NCBI GenBank assembly: GCA_040080835.1
Contig: JBEBHP010000020.1
Coordinates: forward strand, 1-64,000
Length of the DNA stretch: 64,000 nucleotides
Origin: SZUA-430 sp040080835
Lineage (GTDB): Bacteria; Pseudomonadota; Alphaproteobacteria; Micropepsales; Micropepsaceae
Direction: 5' to 3'
Position 1 is the first letter of the stretch; every line of letters begins with the position of its first letter. Of this stretch, positions 17,671 through 25,778 are shown one piece after another. Made by a program: the position numbers and the translations under genes. The notes below the pieces were generated by a model that saw only the letters and a list, made by a program, of their open reading frames with translations, was not told the origin of the DNA and made no database searches.

Positions 17671-19506
17671 ATGCAACGCAAATTGACCGTCATCCTTTCA
17701 GCAGACGTAGTGGGCTATAGCGGTCTGATGGAGCGCGACGAGGCGGGGACGCTTTCGCTTCTGAAAGCGAACCGAACGTCCGTGTTCGATCCGCAGGTCG
17801 CAAAACATGGCGGACGGCAATTCAAGCTGATGGGCGACGGCGCGCTTGTAGAGTTCGGCAGCGTGGTGGCGGCTGTGAATTGCGCACTCGCGATCCAGGA
17901 AGCGACGGAGAATGCCAAAGGTTTGCGCTATCGTATGGGCATAAATTTGGGCGAAGTGATTGTCGAGGGTGACGACATTTACGGCGAAGGCGTCAACGTT
18001 GCGGCGCGCATTCAGGCACTGGCGCCCGTTGGGGGCGTGGCGTTGTCGAAGATGGTGCGCGATAACATTGATGGCAAGATGGCTTGCGTCTTCGAAGACA
18101 TGGGCGAGCACAGCGTCAAAAACATCGAACGGCCAGTGCATGTGTTCAAGGTATTCGCCGTTCAACACGAAGGTCAAAAAGTGGAAGGCCCCCGCAAACT
18201 CTCGATCTGTGTGCTGCCCTTCGCCAACATGAGCGATGATCCGCAGCAGGAATATTTTTCAGACGGAATCTCGGAAGATATCATCACCGATCTGAGCAAA
18301 GTGTCCGCGCTGGGCGTCACCGCGCGCAACACGTCGTTCCAGTTCAAGGGCAAGAGCGTCGATGTTCCGCAGGTCGCCCGTCAGGTCAAAGTGAGCCACG
18401 TGCTGGAGGGCAGTGTTCGCAAGGCTGGCGGCCGTTTGCGCATCACGGCGCAGCTCATCGATGGTCGATCGGGCGAGCATGTTTGGGCCGAACGGTATGA
18501 TCGTGACCTCAATGACATCTTTGCGCTTCAAGACGAAATCTCCGAGGCCATCGTCAAGGCGCTGAAGCTGAAGCTGTTGCCAGAAGAAAAGACGGCGATC
18601 GAAGCGCGTGGGACAGACAACGTCGATGCCTACAATCTTTATCTCATGGCGCGCCAATATTACGTCACCGGCAATTACGGCGATGCCAGGCGGGAGGAGG
18701 CAATCGTTCGCCTGTGCAAGCGTGCCACTGAAATCGACCCTGGCTACGCGCGCGCTTGGGCGCTGACGGCGCTGGCACAAAACTGGCAACGCTATTACTA
18801 CGGCAGCGTGGGCGACGGAGGCATGGCTTCGGCCGAAAAGGCGTTGGCGCTCGATTCAAATCTTTCCGAAGCGCATGGCGTAAAGGCTGGCATCTTGTTC
18901 GAAGCCGGTCGCCTGGCGGAGTCCGCGGCTGAGCTTGGCATCGCGCTGCGCCTCGACCCCGAATCCTATGAGGTCAACCGCGTCGCGGCGACCTTGTACT
19001 ATCGCCAAAAGCGGCTCGACGACGCCATTCGCCATTTCGAAAAGACGACGGCGCTGCTGGAAACCGACTTCAATTCGCCGGGCATGCTGATCAGCTGTTA
19101 CACTGCGACCGGCGACAATGCTGCCGCGCGGCGCGTAGCGCAACTGTCACTCACGCGCGCGGAAAAGGCGCTGACTCAGGATCAAAGCAACGGCGCGGCG
19201 ATGGGTTTCGGGGTCGGCGCGCTCGCGGCCTTGGGCGAAGTCGAACGCGCCAAGGAGTGGATGGCCCGCGCGCTGCTGATCGATCCCGACAACATGAACA
19301 TGCGCTACAACTTCGCTTGCGCCGCGGCCATCGACCTGAAGGAACCAGAACTGGCTCTCGATCTGATCGCTCCATTCCTCGCCACAACCACGATCGACTT
19401 CCTGAACCATGCCAAGGCCGATCCGGACCTCGATCCTCTGCGCGGCGACCCTCGCTTCAAGACCATGATCTCCGCCGCTGAGGCGAGGTTGGCGAGGAAA
19501 GACTGA
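17671..19506 (+). CDS. Class III cyclase / TolB-like / TPR protein
   Basis: This 611-residue protein has three parts. Residues 1-165 are a class III nucleotide cyclase domain with metal-binding Asp12 (LSADVVGYS) and Asp56 (FKLMGDGALVEF), the GDDIYGEGVNVAARI segment and Asn109/Arg113 in the transition-state positions, so it may be active. Residues 175-295 form a TolB-like/FlgO-like beta domain (VLPFANMSDD...YFSDGISEDI). The rest is TPR helices. No membrane segment is visible, so it is probably cytoplasmic. It could make cAMP in response to a protein partner. The next gene is a broken copy of its N-terminus. Confidence 0.87.
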   Translation: MQRKLTVILSADVVGYSGLMERDEAGTLSLLKANRTSVFDPQVAKHGGRQFKLMGDGALVEFGSVVAAVNCALAIQEATENAKGLRYRMGINLGEVIVEGDDIYGEGVNVAARIQALAPVGGVALSKMVRDNIDGKMACVFEDMGEHSVKNIERPVHVFKVFAVQHEGQKVEGPRKLSICVLPFANMSDDPQQEYFSDGISEDIITDLSKVSALGVTARNTSFQFKGKSVDVPQVARQVKVSHVLEGSVRKAGGRLRITAQLIDGRSGEHVWAERYDRDLNDIFALQDEISEAIVKALKLKLLPEEKTAIEARGTDNVDAYNLYLMARQYYVTGNYGDARREEAIVRLCKRATEIDPGYARAWALTALAQNWQRYYYGSVGDGGMASAEKALALDSNLSEAHGVKAGILFEAGRLAESAAELGIALRLDPESYEVNRVAATLYYRQKRLDDAIRHFEKTTALLETDFNSPGMLISCYTATGDNAAARRVAQLSLTRAEKALTQDQSNGAAMGFGVGALAALGEVERAKEWMARALLIDPDNMNMRYNFACAAAIDLKEPELALDLIAPFLATTTIDFLNHAKADPDLDPLRGDPRFKTMISAAEARLARKD

Positions 19507-19808
19507 TGCAACGCAAGCTCACCGTCATCCTCTCAGCGGACCTGGTGGGCTACAGCGGGCTCATGGAACGCGACGAAGCGGGAACCCTGGCGCGCCTCAA
19601 GGGAAACAGGAAGACGTTGTTTGACCCCGTGGTCGCCGCGCATGGCGGGCGCATCTTCAAGCTCATGGGCGACGGCGTGCTGATCGAGTTTCCGAGTGCC
19701 GCGTCGGCGGTGATCTGCGCTCTCGAGATCCAGCACGCGGTGGAAGAGACTGCGGTACAGCAATCCGAGGTATCTGTCTCTGGTCGGAGCACTCGAGGCA
19801 AGGCTTGA
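19506..19808 (+). pseudogene. Truncated paralogue of the cyclase N-terminus
   Basis: The first 85 or so residues repeat the N-terminus of the preceding cyclase (MQRKLTVILSADLVGYSGLM and FKLMGDGVLIEF), with both metal-binding Asp but without the transition-state Asn and Arg. After about base 19750 the frame loses similarity and stops at 100 residues. A different plus frame (19750-19848) then reads LRYSNPRYLSLVGALEARLE, which looks like the tail of another protein, perhaps a PadR-type regulator. It starts on the last base of the upstream stop codon. A non-functional fusion remnant is the simplest reading. Confidence 0.72.
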
Positions 19809-19846
19809 ACAGGTCCTGGGACAGATGGACGAAGGAGGAGGTGACA

Positions 19847-20062
19847 ATGAACTTCAATACCTGGATACGGCAGCTTCATCGATGGCTATCGGTCATATTT
19901 TCCGTGATCGTTGCGAGCATTTTCGCCGCCCTCGGCGCAAAAATGGAACCCGCGCAGTGGGTATACTTCTTGCCGCTCATCCCGCTGGCACTGCTCATGC
20001 TCAGCGGCTTGTACCTCTTCGTTCTGCCTTATGTGACCAGGCGACCCGGCGGCCTGGGCTGA
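19847..20062 (+). CDS. Small PepSY-TM-like membrane protein
   Basis: The 71-residue protein begins NFNTWIRQLHRWLSVIFSVIV and contains two membrane segments (about 14-32 and 43-61), the second ending GLYLFVLPYVTRR. This matches small membrane proteins of the PepSY-associated type that commonly sit just downstream of PadR-family regulators. A strong GGAGGAGG-like ribosome binding site at 19834-19841 supports the ATG at 19847. Any upstream regulator here seems to have been destroyed by the cyclase-derived sequence. Function is unknown. Confidence 0.75.
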   Translation: MNFNTWIRQLHRWLSVIFSVIVASIFAALGAKMEPAQWVYFLPLIPLALLMLSGLYLFVLPYVTRRPGGLG

Positions 20063-20170
20063 ACAAGGCCTCACCACGCAGGGGGACGCTTGCAAGGCGT
20101 CACTCACGTGTCGCATTGCAAGCAGGTTGACTTGCAGAGAAATCCGGAGTGCAGGGTGCGTCAGCTCCCG

Positions 20171-20938
20171 CTAATGCTCAATATTGTAATCAATCGTCAC
20201 CACCACACGAGCCGTCTTTGAGATTGTGCTCTTGTCGTACGTGCCGCCATAGCCATAGTCGCTGGAATCCACACTGGCACCCGCCGGCAGGATGTAGAAG
20301 GCACCTTGCGAGGCCGAACGCATCGCGCCCACAGTGGCGTTACCGTTCTTGGCGAATTCCTGCGCGCGCTTTTGCGCATTCTGCGTGGCAGCACCAATCA
20401 GGGACATCTTGATATCCTCGAGGCTCGAGACCAGGAACGATGGGCTTTCATAATGCACGGGGTGACCCTCGCCCTCGAACTGCAGAATGGCCTTGTGCGC
20501 CGCTTCGACGGCTGGCAGGTCCCGGCCCGTGACGAGAACATCCTGCGCCGCGTTGAAGCCGCGCTGGACCTGGCGCGTGCGCCCGCCTGGCAGTTCTTCA
20601 TCGACGAGGTTCGGCGTGACGCTCTCGTTGCCGTTCTTCACCGCGTCCTTGGCAAAGCCTTGTGCGGCAAGAAAGGCGTCGAGGGCAGGGCGCTCCTTGC
20701 GCAGCTTCGCCAGCGCGTCTGCAAACGTGGCACCCTGCACGCGCAGACCAACTGTCCATTCGGCGTAGTCCGCCTCCACCGGCTTCTCTGCCAGCCCTTT
20801 GACCGAAATGCTCTGTTTGCCCGCCCCGATCTGTTTGGCCTGGATGCCAAAGATGAAAGCGGCCAGCGACATGCCAAGCGCCAGCAGTACACCCAGGATC
20901 ACGACTGCCTTCGAATTGTCCAACGTCATGCGGTTCAC
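20171..20938 (-). CDS. SIMPL (DUF541) domain periplasmic protein
   Basis: The 255-residue protein has an N-terminal signal anchor (about 10-30) followed by a SIMPL domain: QSISVKGLAEKPVEADYAEW at the start, the YESPSFLVSSLEDIKMSLIG middle and the end KTARVVVTIDYNIEH. SIMPL proteins have been reported to affect oxidative stress tolerance and envelope functions, but no biochemical role is agreed. It stands alone between convergent and divergent neighbours. Confidence 0.87.
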   Translation of the reverse strand: MNRMTLDNSKAVVILGVLLALGMSLAAFIFGIQAKQIGAGKQSISVKGLAEKPVEADYAEWTVGLRVQGATFADALAKLRKERPALDAFLAAQGFAKDAVKNGNESVTPNLVDEELPGGRTRQVQRGFNAAQDVLVTGRDLPAVEAAHKAILQFEGEGHPVHYESPSFLVSSLEDIKMSLIGAATQNAQKRAQEFAKNGNATVGAMRSASQGAFYILPAGASVDSSDYGYGGTYDKSTISKTARVVVTIDYNIEH

Positions 20939-21218
20939 TCCAGTTAGGTCCTTGCATCGATGTTGACGCCAGAATCATGGGTGAATTACGCAGACTTTGT
21001 GGCGGAATAGCGAGCCCGCCGATACCTGCCATGCGGCACTTGGGCTGACACGGCTCGCCGGCGAACGCTTGTTGCCGCGGAACACTCAAACTAGACTGGA
21101 TTGCGCTTCGCGTAGTGACACTTGTGAAAACCGGGTGGAACGAACCGGCGAGCGCTTCGTGGTCGCCACAATGGTCACGAACCAACACAAGACTGCTAAC
21201 ACGGGACTGGAGGAACGA

Positions 21219-21518
21219 ATGAACAGAACGGTACTTTTGATTGTCGCGGTCGTTATCGCTGCGGGTGGAGCTTACTGGTACATGAATCGGAAGGCTGCGG
21301 ATGCTCCGGCCGACCCGGCAGCAGTGACGGATCCGGCTGCGCCTGCCGCAGATCCGGCGGCTCCGGCCGACCCTGCAGCTGCTCCTGCAGATCCGGCTGC
21401 GGCACCCGCAGATCCGGCGGCCGCTCCAGTGGACGGAGCAGCCCCTCCGGGTGATCCGACCGCACCGGCGCAGCCGGTAGCCCCGCCTCCTCCTCCAGGC
21501 GATCCCACGAATCAATAG
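21219..21518 (+). CDS. Membrane-tethered Ala/Asp/Pro repeat protein
   Basis: This 99-residue protein has a single N-terminal membrane segment (NRTVLLIVAVVIAAGGAYWYM) followed by a low-complexity tail built from DPAA, ADPAAP and related units, ending PPPPPGDPTNQ. The start at 21219 has a GGAGG ribosome binding site (21209-21213). The repeats suggest an extended periplasmic spacer or wall-spanning tether; no catalytic domain is present. An intrinsic terminator follows directly. Such tails arise easily, so function is uncertain. Confidence 0.7.
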   Translation: MNRTVLLIVAVVIAAGGAYWYMNRKAADAPADPAAVTDPAAPAADPAAPADPAAAPADPAAAPADPAAAPVDGAAPPGDPTAPAQPVAPPPPPGDPTNQ

Positions 21519-21542
21519 CCGAGGCACGATTTGACAGTTCTT

Positions 21543-21578
21543 GTGGCCGGCCAAAATGCCGGCCACATTTGTTTGTTT
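21543..21578 (+). terminator. Intrinsic terminator after the Ala/Asp/Pro protein
   Basis: A perfect 9-base-pair stem (GTGGCCGGC/GCCGGCCAC, 6-base loop, 21543-21566) is followed by a T-rich stretch (21568-21578). It would end transcription from the tether gene before the next TolB-like/TPR gene. Confidence 0.8.
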
Positions 21579-21628
21579 GGGGCGCCTTGCTACAATGGCC
21601 ACCGAAAGGAGCCCATCAAATCTCGCGC

Positions 21629-23641
21629 ATGAAGTGGCTTCTGTCCGAACTGCAACGCCGACAGGTGACCCGTGTCGCTGCGAGTTACGTCGTCGCGAGC
21701 TGGATCATGCTCCAGGTCGCCGCATCGCTTGAAAACGCGCTCATGCTTCCGGCGTGGTTCGACACTGCGGTGCTGTACCTGCTGATCCTCGGCTTCCCGG
21801 CTGCCATTACCGTGTCCTGGATGTTCGAACTGACGCCCGAGGGGATCAAGCGCACCGTCGGGTTCGGAGACGGCGAACCAGCCAAACCGCGCGTCACCGA
21901 CTGGATACTGGTAGCGATGGTCATCATCGTCAGCGTGGTAGCTGGCGTGATGACGTTGTCCCCACGCGTGAGCGACCTCGCGCCCGGCGACCGGTCCATC
22001 GCAATACTTCCGTTCGAAAACCGCTCGCAAATCAAGGACGATTCCGAATACGGCGACTGGTTGTCGGAACTCATCAGCAGCCTCTTGGGAAAGGCCAGCA
22101 ATCTTCGCGTCATTTCGCAGACCTCGGCGTCTGTCTTCAAGGGCAAAGCTGTCGCCCTACCTGAGATCGCCAGGCAGCTCGGCGTGTCGTTGATCATTGA
22201 AGGCAGTGTGCGCAGTGAGGGCGACGATATGGTCATCAGTGCCCAGCTGATCAACGCAGCAACCGACACGCAGGTTTGGGCAGAGGTGTACGAACGCAAG
22301 ACCGACAACGCATTGGGCGTCCAAAGCGAAGTCGCCGCCAGAGTGGCCGTCGCGGTTGCCGCGGCTTTGGATGTAACGATCGCCAGTGGCGAGCAGCAGG
22401 CTCTCAATCCGACGGCCAAGCCGAAGGCGTTTGAAGCCTACCAGAAGGCGCTGAAGCTCTACCGCACGACAACTGAAGCAAATGTGCGCAGCGCGCAGCG
22501 CTTGCTGAACGACGCCGTCGAAACCGATCCCGATTTTGCATTGGCCTGGGCGCTGTTATCGCGCGTCCATTCCTATTTCTATTTCAACCGCACGGATGCA
22601 ACCGAAGGCCGGCGTGGCGCGGCCGGGCAGGCGTTGGCGCAGGCGCTCCGCCTGAAGCCCGACCTCGCTGAAGTTCTGCTCGCTGACGCCTACTTCGAAT
22701 ACTGGGTGAAGCGCGACTATGAAGGGGCTCGGAGCCGGTTTGAAACGCTGAGCATGAAGTGGCCCAACAATGCAGATGTCCTGACTGCGCTCGCCAGCAT
22801 CACGCGCCGCCAGGGCCGATGGGGTGAGAGCAAAAACTATTTCGAGCGCGCCATCGCGATCGACCCGCTGCGCCCGGGCAGGCGTGTGAAGGCCGCCGAA
22901 CTTGCTTTCGCGACGCGCGACTTCACGGGTGCCTTGCATCAGCTCGACGCCTCGTTGGAGTATTGGCCGGAGGCGCCCGACAAACTTCCCTTCATCGCCA
23001 AGAAGGCGTTGATCTATCAGGCGCTTGGCCGCCTGGACGACGCCACGGTTCTGCTCGAAGGTCTTGATCCGCAGCCGGATGGCGAACTCGTTGAACCGAT
23101 CGTCATCCAGGCCATCCTGCGCCGGCAGTACGATGACGCGATCCCGCTGCTCGTATCTCTTCTCAAGCGTGATGAAGCCGAGGGCTCGGTTGGTCGCACG
23201 TCAGTGGATCTGAATCTCTATCTCGGAAACCTGAGGCGGCTCTCCGGCGATGCAAAAGGCGCGAGGGCAAATTACCGGCAGGCGCTCGATGAACTGCGCA
23301 TGGACTTGGCGAAACAGCCTGAAAACGCCGACGTGCATTCCTATTTGGCATTGGTGTATTGCGGTCTCGGTGATCGCGCCCAGGCCACGAAGTTTGCAGC
23401 GCTTGCCGTGAAGACCGTGCCGGTCGCAAAGGACGCCTTGAGCGGCGCATACTATCTGGATGTGCAGGCGCGCGTCTGGGCGCGCTTGGGCGATCGGAAC
23501 GCCGCGATCGCCGCAATCGAATCCCTGATGAAACTGCCCGCGCCCTTGCCGCTGACGCCAGCGCTGCTGCGCCTGGATCCTGACTTCGACAAGCTCCGTT
23601 CAGATTTGCGCTTCAAGGCGCTGTTGAACGGTGTCCCCTGA
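21629..23641 (+). CDS. Membrane TolB-like / TPR protein
   Basis: From the ATG at 21629 the protein has 670 residues. It begins with the conserved ELQRRQVTRVAASYVVASWIMLQ segment, has membrane helices at about 45-65 and 92-110, a TolB-like domain at about 122-245 (SIAILPFENRSQ, then IEGSVRSEGDDMVISAQLI), and TPR repeats to the end. It shares the TolB-like plus TPR chassis with the cyclase at 17671 but has a membrane N-terminus instead of a cyclase domain. A scaffold or sensor role at the membrane is inferred. The frame extends 20 codons further upstream without support. Confidence 0.83.
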   Translation: MKWLLSELQRRQVTRVAASYVVASWIMLQVAASLENALMLPAWFDTAVLYLLILGFPAAITVSWMFELTPEGIKRTVGFGDGEPAKPRVTDWILVAMVIIVSVVAGVMTLSPRVSDLAPGDRSIAILPFENRSQIKDDSEYGDWLSELISSLLGKASNLRVISQTSASVFKGKAVALPEIARQLGVSLIIEGSVRSEGDDMVISAQLINAATDTQVWAEVYERKTDNALGVQSEVAARVAVAVAAALDVTIASGEQQALNPTAKPKAFEAYQKALKLYRTTTEANVRSAQRLLNDAVETDPDFALAWALLSRVHSYFYFNRTDATEGRRGAAGQALAQALRLKPDLAEVLLADAYFEYWVKRDYEGARSRFETLSMKWPNNADVLTALASITRRQGRWGESKNYFERAIAIDPLRPGRRVKAAELAFATRDFTGALHQLDASLEYWPEAPDKLPFIAKKALIYQALGRLDDATVLLEGLDPQPDGELVEPIVIQAILRRQYDDAIPLLVSLLKRDEAEGSVGRTSVDLNLYLGNLRRLSGDAKGARANYRQALDELRMDLAKQPENADVHSYLALVYCGLGDRAQATKFAALAVKTVPVAKDALSGAYYLDVQARVWARLGDRNAAIAAIESLMKLPAPLPLTPALLRLDPDFDKLRSDLRFKALLNGVP

Positions 23642-23735
23642 ACGAACCTTGATCAGGCAAGCTTCGTGCTTCATCTGCGCGCCGGTCATTCAGTGGCACC
23701 AATGTCTGGGGTTGCGCCTCGCCCGTATACGAAAT

Positions 23736-23975
23736 TCAATGCTGCTGGCGATGCACCCGAAGCCATGCCTCACCGGCGGGAGTAAGCTTCACCAGGGACT
23801 CGCAGTTCTCCCCCGTGGTTCGCTGCACGAAGCCTGAATCCACCGCGTCCTCCCAGACCGGCAACCTTGGGCAACTCGTGCGCCAGCTCGTCATCAGCTC
23901 ATCATAGGGCCTCGGCTTGACGGCAACCCATTCCAGCAAATCAAGGATCAAAGTTTCCGGCGCGGTGAGTCGCAT
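23736..23975 (-). CDS. Small conserved protein of unknown function
   Basis: The 79-residue protein (RLTAPETLILDLLEWVAVKP...DAVDSGFVQR...VKLTPAGEAWL) looks like a compact winged-helix-type fold, with the LTPAG segment often seen at the end of such domains. I recognise the pattern as a small conserved proteobacterial protein without a known role. The ATG at 23975 lies five bases after the stop of the upstream glutathione transferase, so they are probably co-transcribed; a TTG three codons earlier is an alternative start. Confidence 0.65.
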   Translation of the reverse strand: MRLTAPETLILDLLEWVAVKPRPYDELMTSWRTSCPRLPVWEDAVDSGFVQRTTGENCESLVKLTPAGEAWLRVHRQQH

Positions 23976-23980
23976 ACACT

Positions 23981-24640
23981 TCAATCCCGGTCCGGCGCCC
24001 CCAGCGGAAAGAGCGGCCGATACGGTCGCGCCTCCTCAGCCGCGCGGGCGAAGGATGGGCGGGCAAGCAGCCGTGCACGATAGGCGCGAAGCGCAGTGTA
24101 GGTCTCCGGAATCCGGTAGACCCAGTCCGCATAGAACAGCGACGGCGCGGCCGCGCAGTCTGCGAGCGTGAAGTTGGCGCCGGCAACCCACGTCTTGCCT
24201 GCGAGATGTCCATCGATCCAGGCATAGGCACGTTCAAGCCGTTCGGTCGCAAGGGCGAGGCCTTCCGCGCTCTTCACGGGGACACGGCCCAGTGCACTGT
24301 CGACTGCAACCTGCATCGCGTCCATGACGTGCAGGTCGAAGAAGCGGTCAAGAAAGCGCACGTCGAGCGCTGCCATCGGGTCTGGGGGAAGCAGGCGCAC
24401 GGGCCCGGGATGCGCGAGTTGCAGGTATTCGATGATGATGCTGGTCTCCACGATGCTGCGGTCGCCGTCCACCAGCAGCGGAAACTTGGCGAGCGGCCAG
24501 CGCCTGAGCCACTCGGCAGCATGCTGAGGCGTGTCCGGTCCGATCACGCGGAACTCGAAAGGCGTGGCGTTCTCATAGAGCGCGATGAGCGCCTTCTGGG
24601 TGTACGAGGAGAAGGGGTGGCCATAAAGCACGAGCGGCAT
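23981..24640 (-). CDS. Glutathione S-transferase family protein
   Basis: The 219-residue protein has a thioredoxin-like N-terminal domain (LVLYGHPFSSYTQKALIALYE, KFPLLVDGD, and the glutathione-binding VETSIIIEYL) and an all-helical C-terminal domain (WVAGANFTLADCAAAPSLFYADW). The SSYTQK segment would hold the catalytic Ser or Tyr. The substrate is unknown. The ATG at 24640 matches the family N-terminus; the longer frame adds 47 residues with no homology. Confidence 0.9.
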   Translation of the reverse strand: MPLVLYGHPFSSYTQKALIALYENATPFEFRVIGPDTPQHAAEWLRRWPLAKFPLLVDGDRSIVETSIIIEYLQLAHPGPVRLLPPDPMAALDVRFLDRFFDLHVMDAMQVAVDSALGRVPVKSAEGLALATERLERAYAWIDGHLAGKTWVAGANFTLADCAAAPSLFYADWVYRIPETYTALRAYRARLLARPSFARAAEEARPYRPLFPLGAPDRD

Positions 24641-25361
24641 TGCGGAATCTCCAGGTTCAGTCAATGTTTGTATTCCAATCAGGTGCAGCTTTGGGGTCCG
24701 ACTTGAAATGCTTACCGCGATTGGGGAACGCCGCTGGCTGACACCCCGCACTTCCTGCCCGAACGCAAGTTCCAAAGACATCCAGGAAGGGCAGCAAGGC
24801 TCTCTCGCCGAGTTTCAGAGCGACTTTTTTGAGCGGGTTTGAGACAAAGGCTGTTCGGCTATTTTTGGCTTTTTTCCGCGGAAAACAGGTGCAAAGTGCA
24901 ACAAGGTGTGGGGGTGTTTTTCATTTTGCACCGTGCCGGCGGCAAATGAAAATCGGGCTCGAAAATCAGGCGCAGTCCGGGGCACACACCCCGCAATTTC
25001 TTTTCGCGCGGGGCTCACGAGGCGGTCGCCTGGAATTCCCAGGTCCGCCGGGTAGGTATTCAGTTGTCAAGTTGGCAGCAGCCGGGGCTGGCGCCGGAAG
25101 GGAACATAATACGAACATTGGTGCCATACAAGAGGGTCCGGTGCGACACGTTGAGCGCACACTCCCTGGGAGCGCCGGCATCCTGCCGGCTCTGTCTTGC
25201 AGCGTGGGGGTGGTGCGTCGAAGGATGGAATGTGGCAGGGTGTGTGGTGGCAGGGAGGTTTTAATATGTCCCCGTTGTTCAAGTGGTGTCTGACCCCGAT
25301 TCCTCCCGATTCTCACCAGAAGTGCCCGCGCGAATTGAGAGCAAACCTAAGGAGTCTAAGC
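24641..25361. other. Gene-free stretch with repeat-like sequence
   Basis: No credible gene is seen in these 721 bases; open frames here lack recognisable domains. The stretch holds runs of T and G, a short GCCGGCA palindrome (separate entry) and GGGGTCCGAC/GTCTGACCCC-type motifs near 24695 and 25287. It looks like accumulated intergenic repeats. Confidence 0.6.
25174..25190. repeat. Palindromic GCCGGCA-TCC-TGCCGGC repeat
   Basis: A perfect 7-base inverted repeat with a 3-base centre. Translated it reads AGILPAL or GRMPALPG, a motif widely seen in spurious ORF translations from dispersed repeats in many bacterial genomes. Only this copy was noticed in the window. Confidence 0.6.
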
Positions 25362-25580
25362 GTGACTGGTGAAAACAAAGAAAAGGATGATAAAGCGTGG
25401 GAGGTTGCCAAGGCTCAAATCTGGATTGCGTCGATTGTAGCGATTTTGCTGTGTGTTGCTGTAGTCTACTATTTTGGCGCACTCGCAGGAGTGGTGACGG
25501 GTGTAATCTCAATTGTGGTGATAAATGAAATGATTCGAAGTGCCGTTCGTCGCTATATGTTTAGAGTCGGAAAAGGTTGA
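25362..25580 (+). CDS. Small two-helix membrane protein, unknown
   Basis: A 72-residue protein starting at GTG 25362 behind a good ribosome binding site (AAGGAG at 25349-25354). It has a charged N-terminus (TGENKEKDDKAWEVAKAQ), two membrane helices (about 19-38 and 40-58) and a basic C-terminus (RSAVRRYMFRVGKG). Codon choice is visibly less GC-biased than neighbours, and GACCCC- and GGGGTTCTGTCCC-type motifs flank it, which hints at a transferred cassette. No family is recognised; a real but lineage-restricted gene is likely, not certain. Confidence 0.55.
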   Translation: MTGENKEKDDKAWEVAKAQIWIASIVAILLCVAVVYYFGALAGVVTGVISIVVINEMIRSAVRRYMFRVGKG

Positions 25581-25778
25581 AACGGGGTTCTGTCCCTATC
25601 TGCCTCCTCAAAACAAAATGCGAGCGGATTTGCGCGGTGACCGCAAGTTTGGGAGTGAGGTACCCTGGATTCTCCGGACAGGTTTAACCGACCGCACCAC
25701 TTCTGTCGTGACGAGTGTGTTGAATAAAGACCCCCGTTCCGTGTCTCACGGTCTCACTCAATTTGGCAGGAAGAGAAC

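Noticed and set aside
24829..25293. 154-codon plus-strand frame in the repeat-rich gap
   Set aside because: It reads through the GCCGGCA repeat and Gly/Arg-rich sequence and shows no domain; it is most likely chance.
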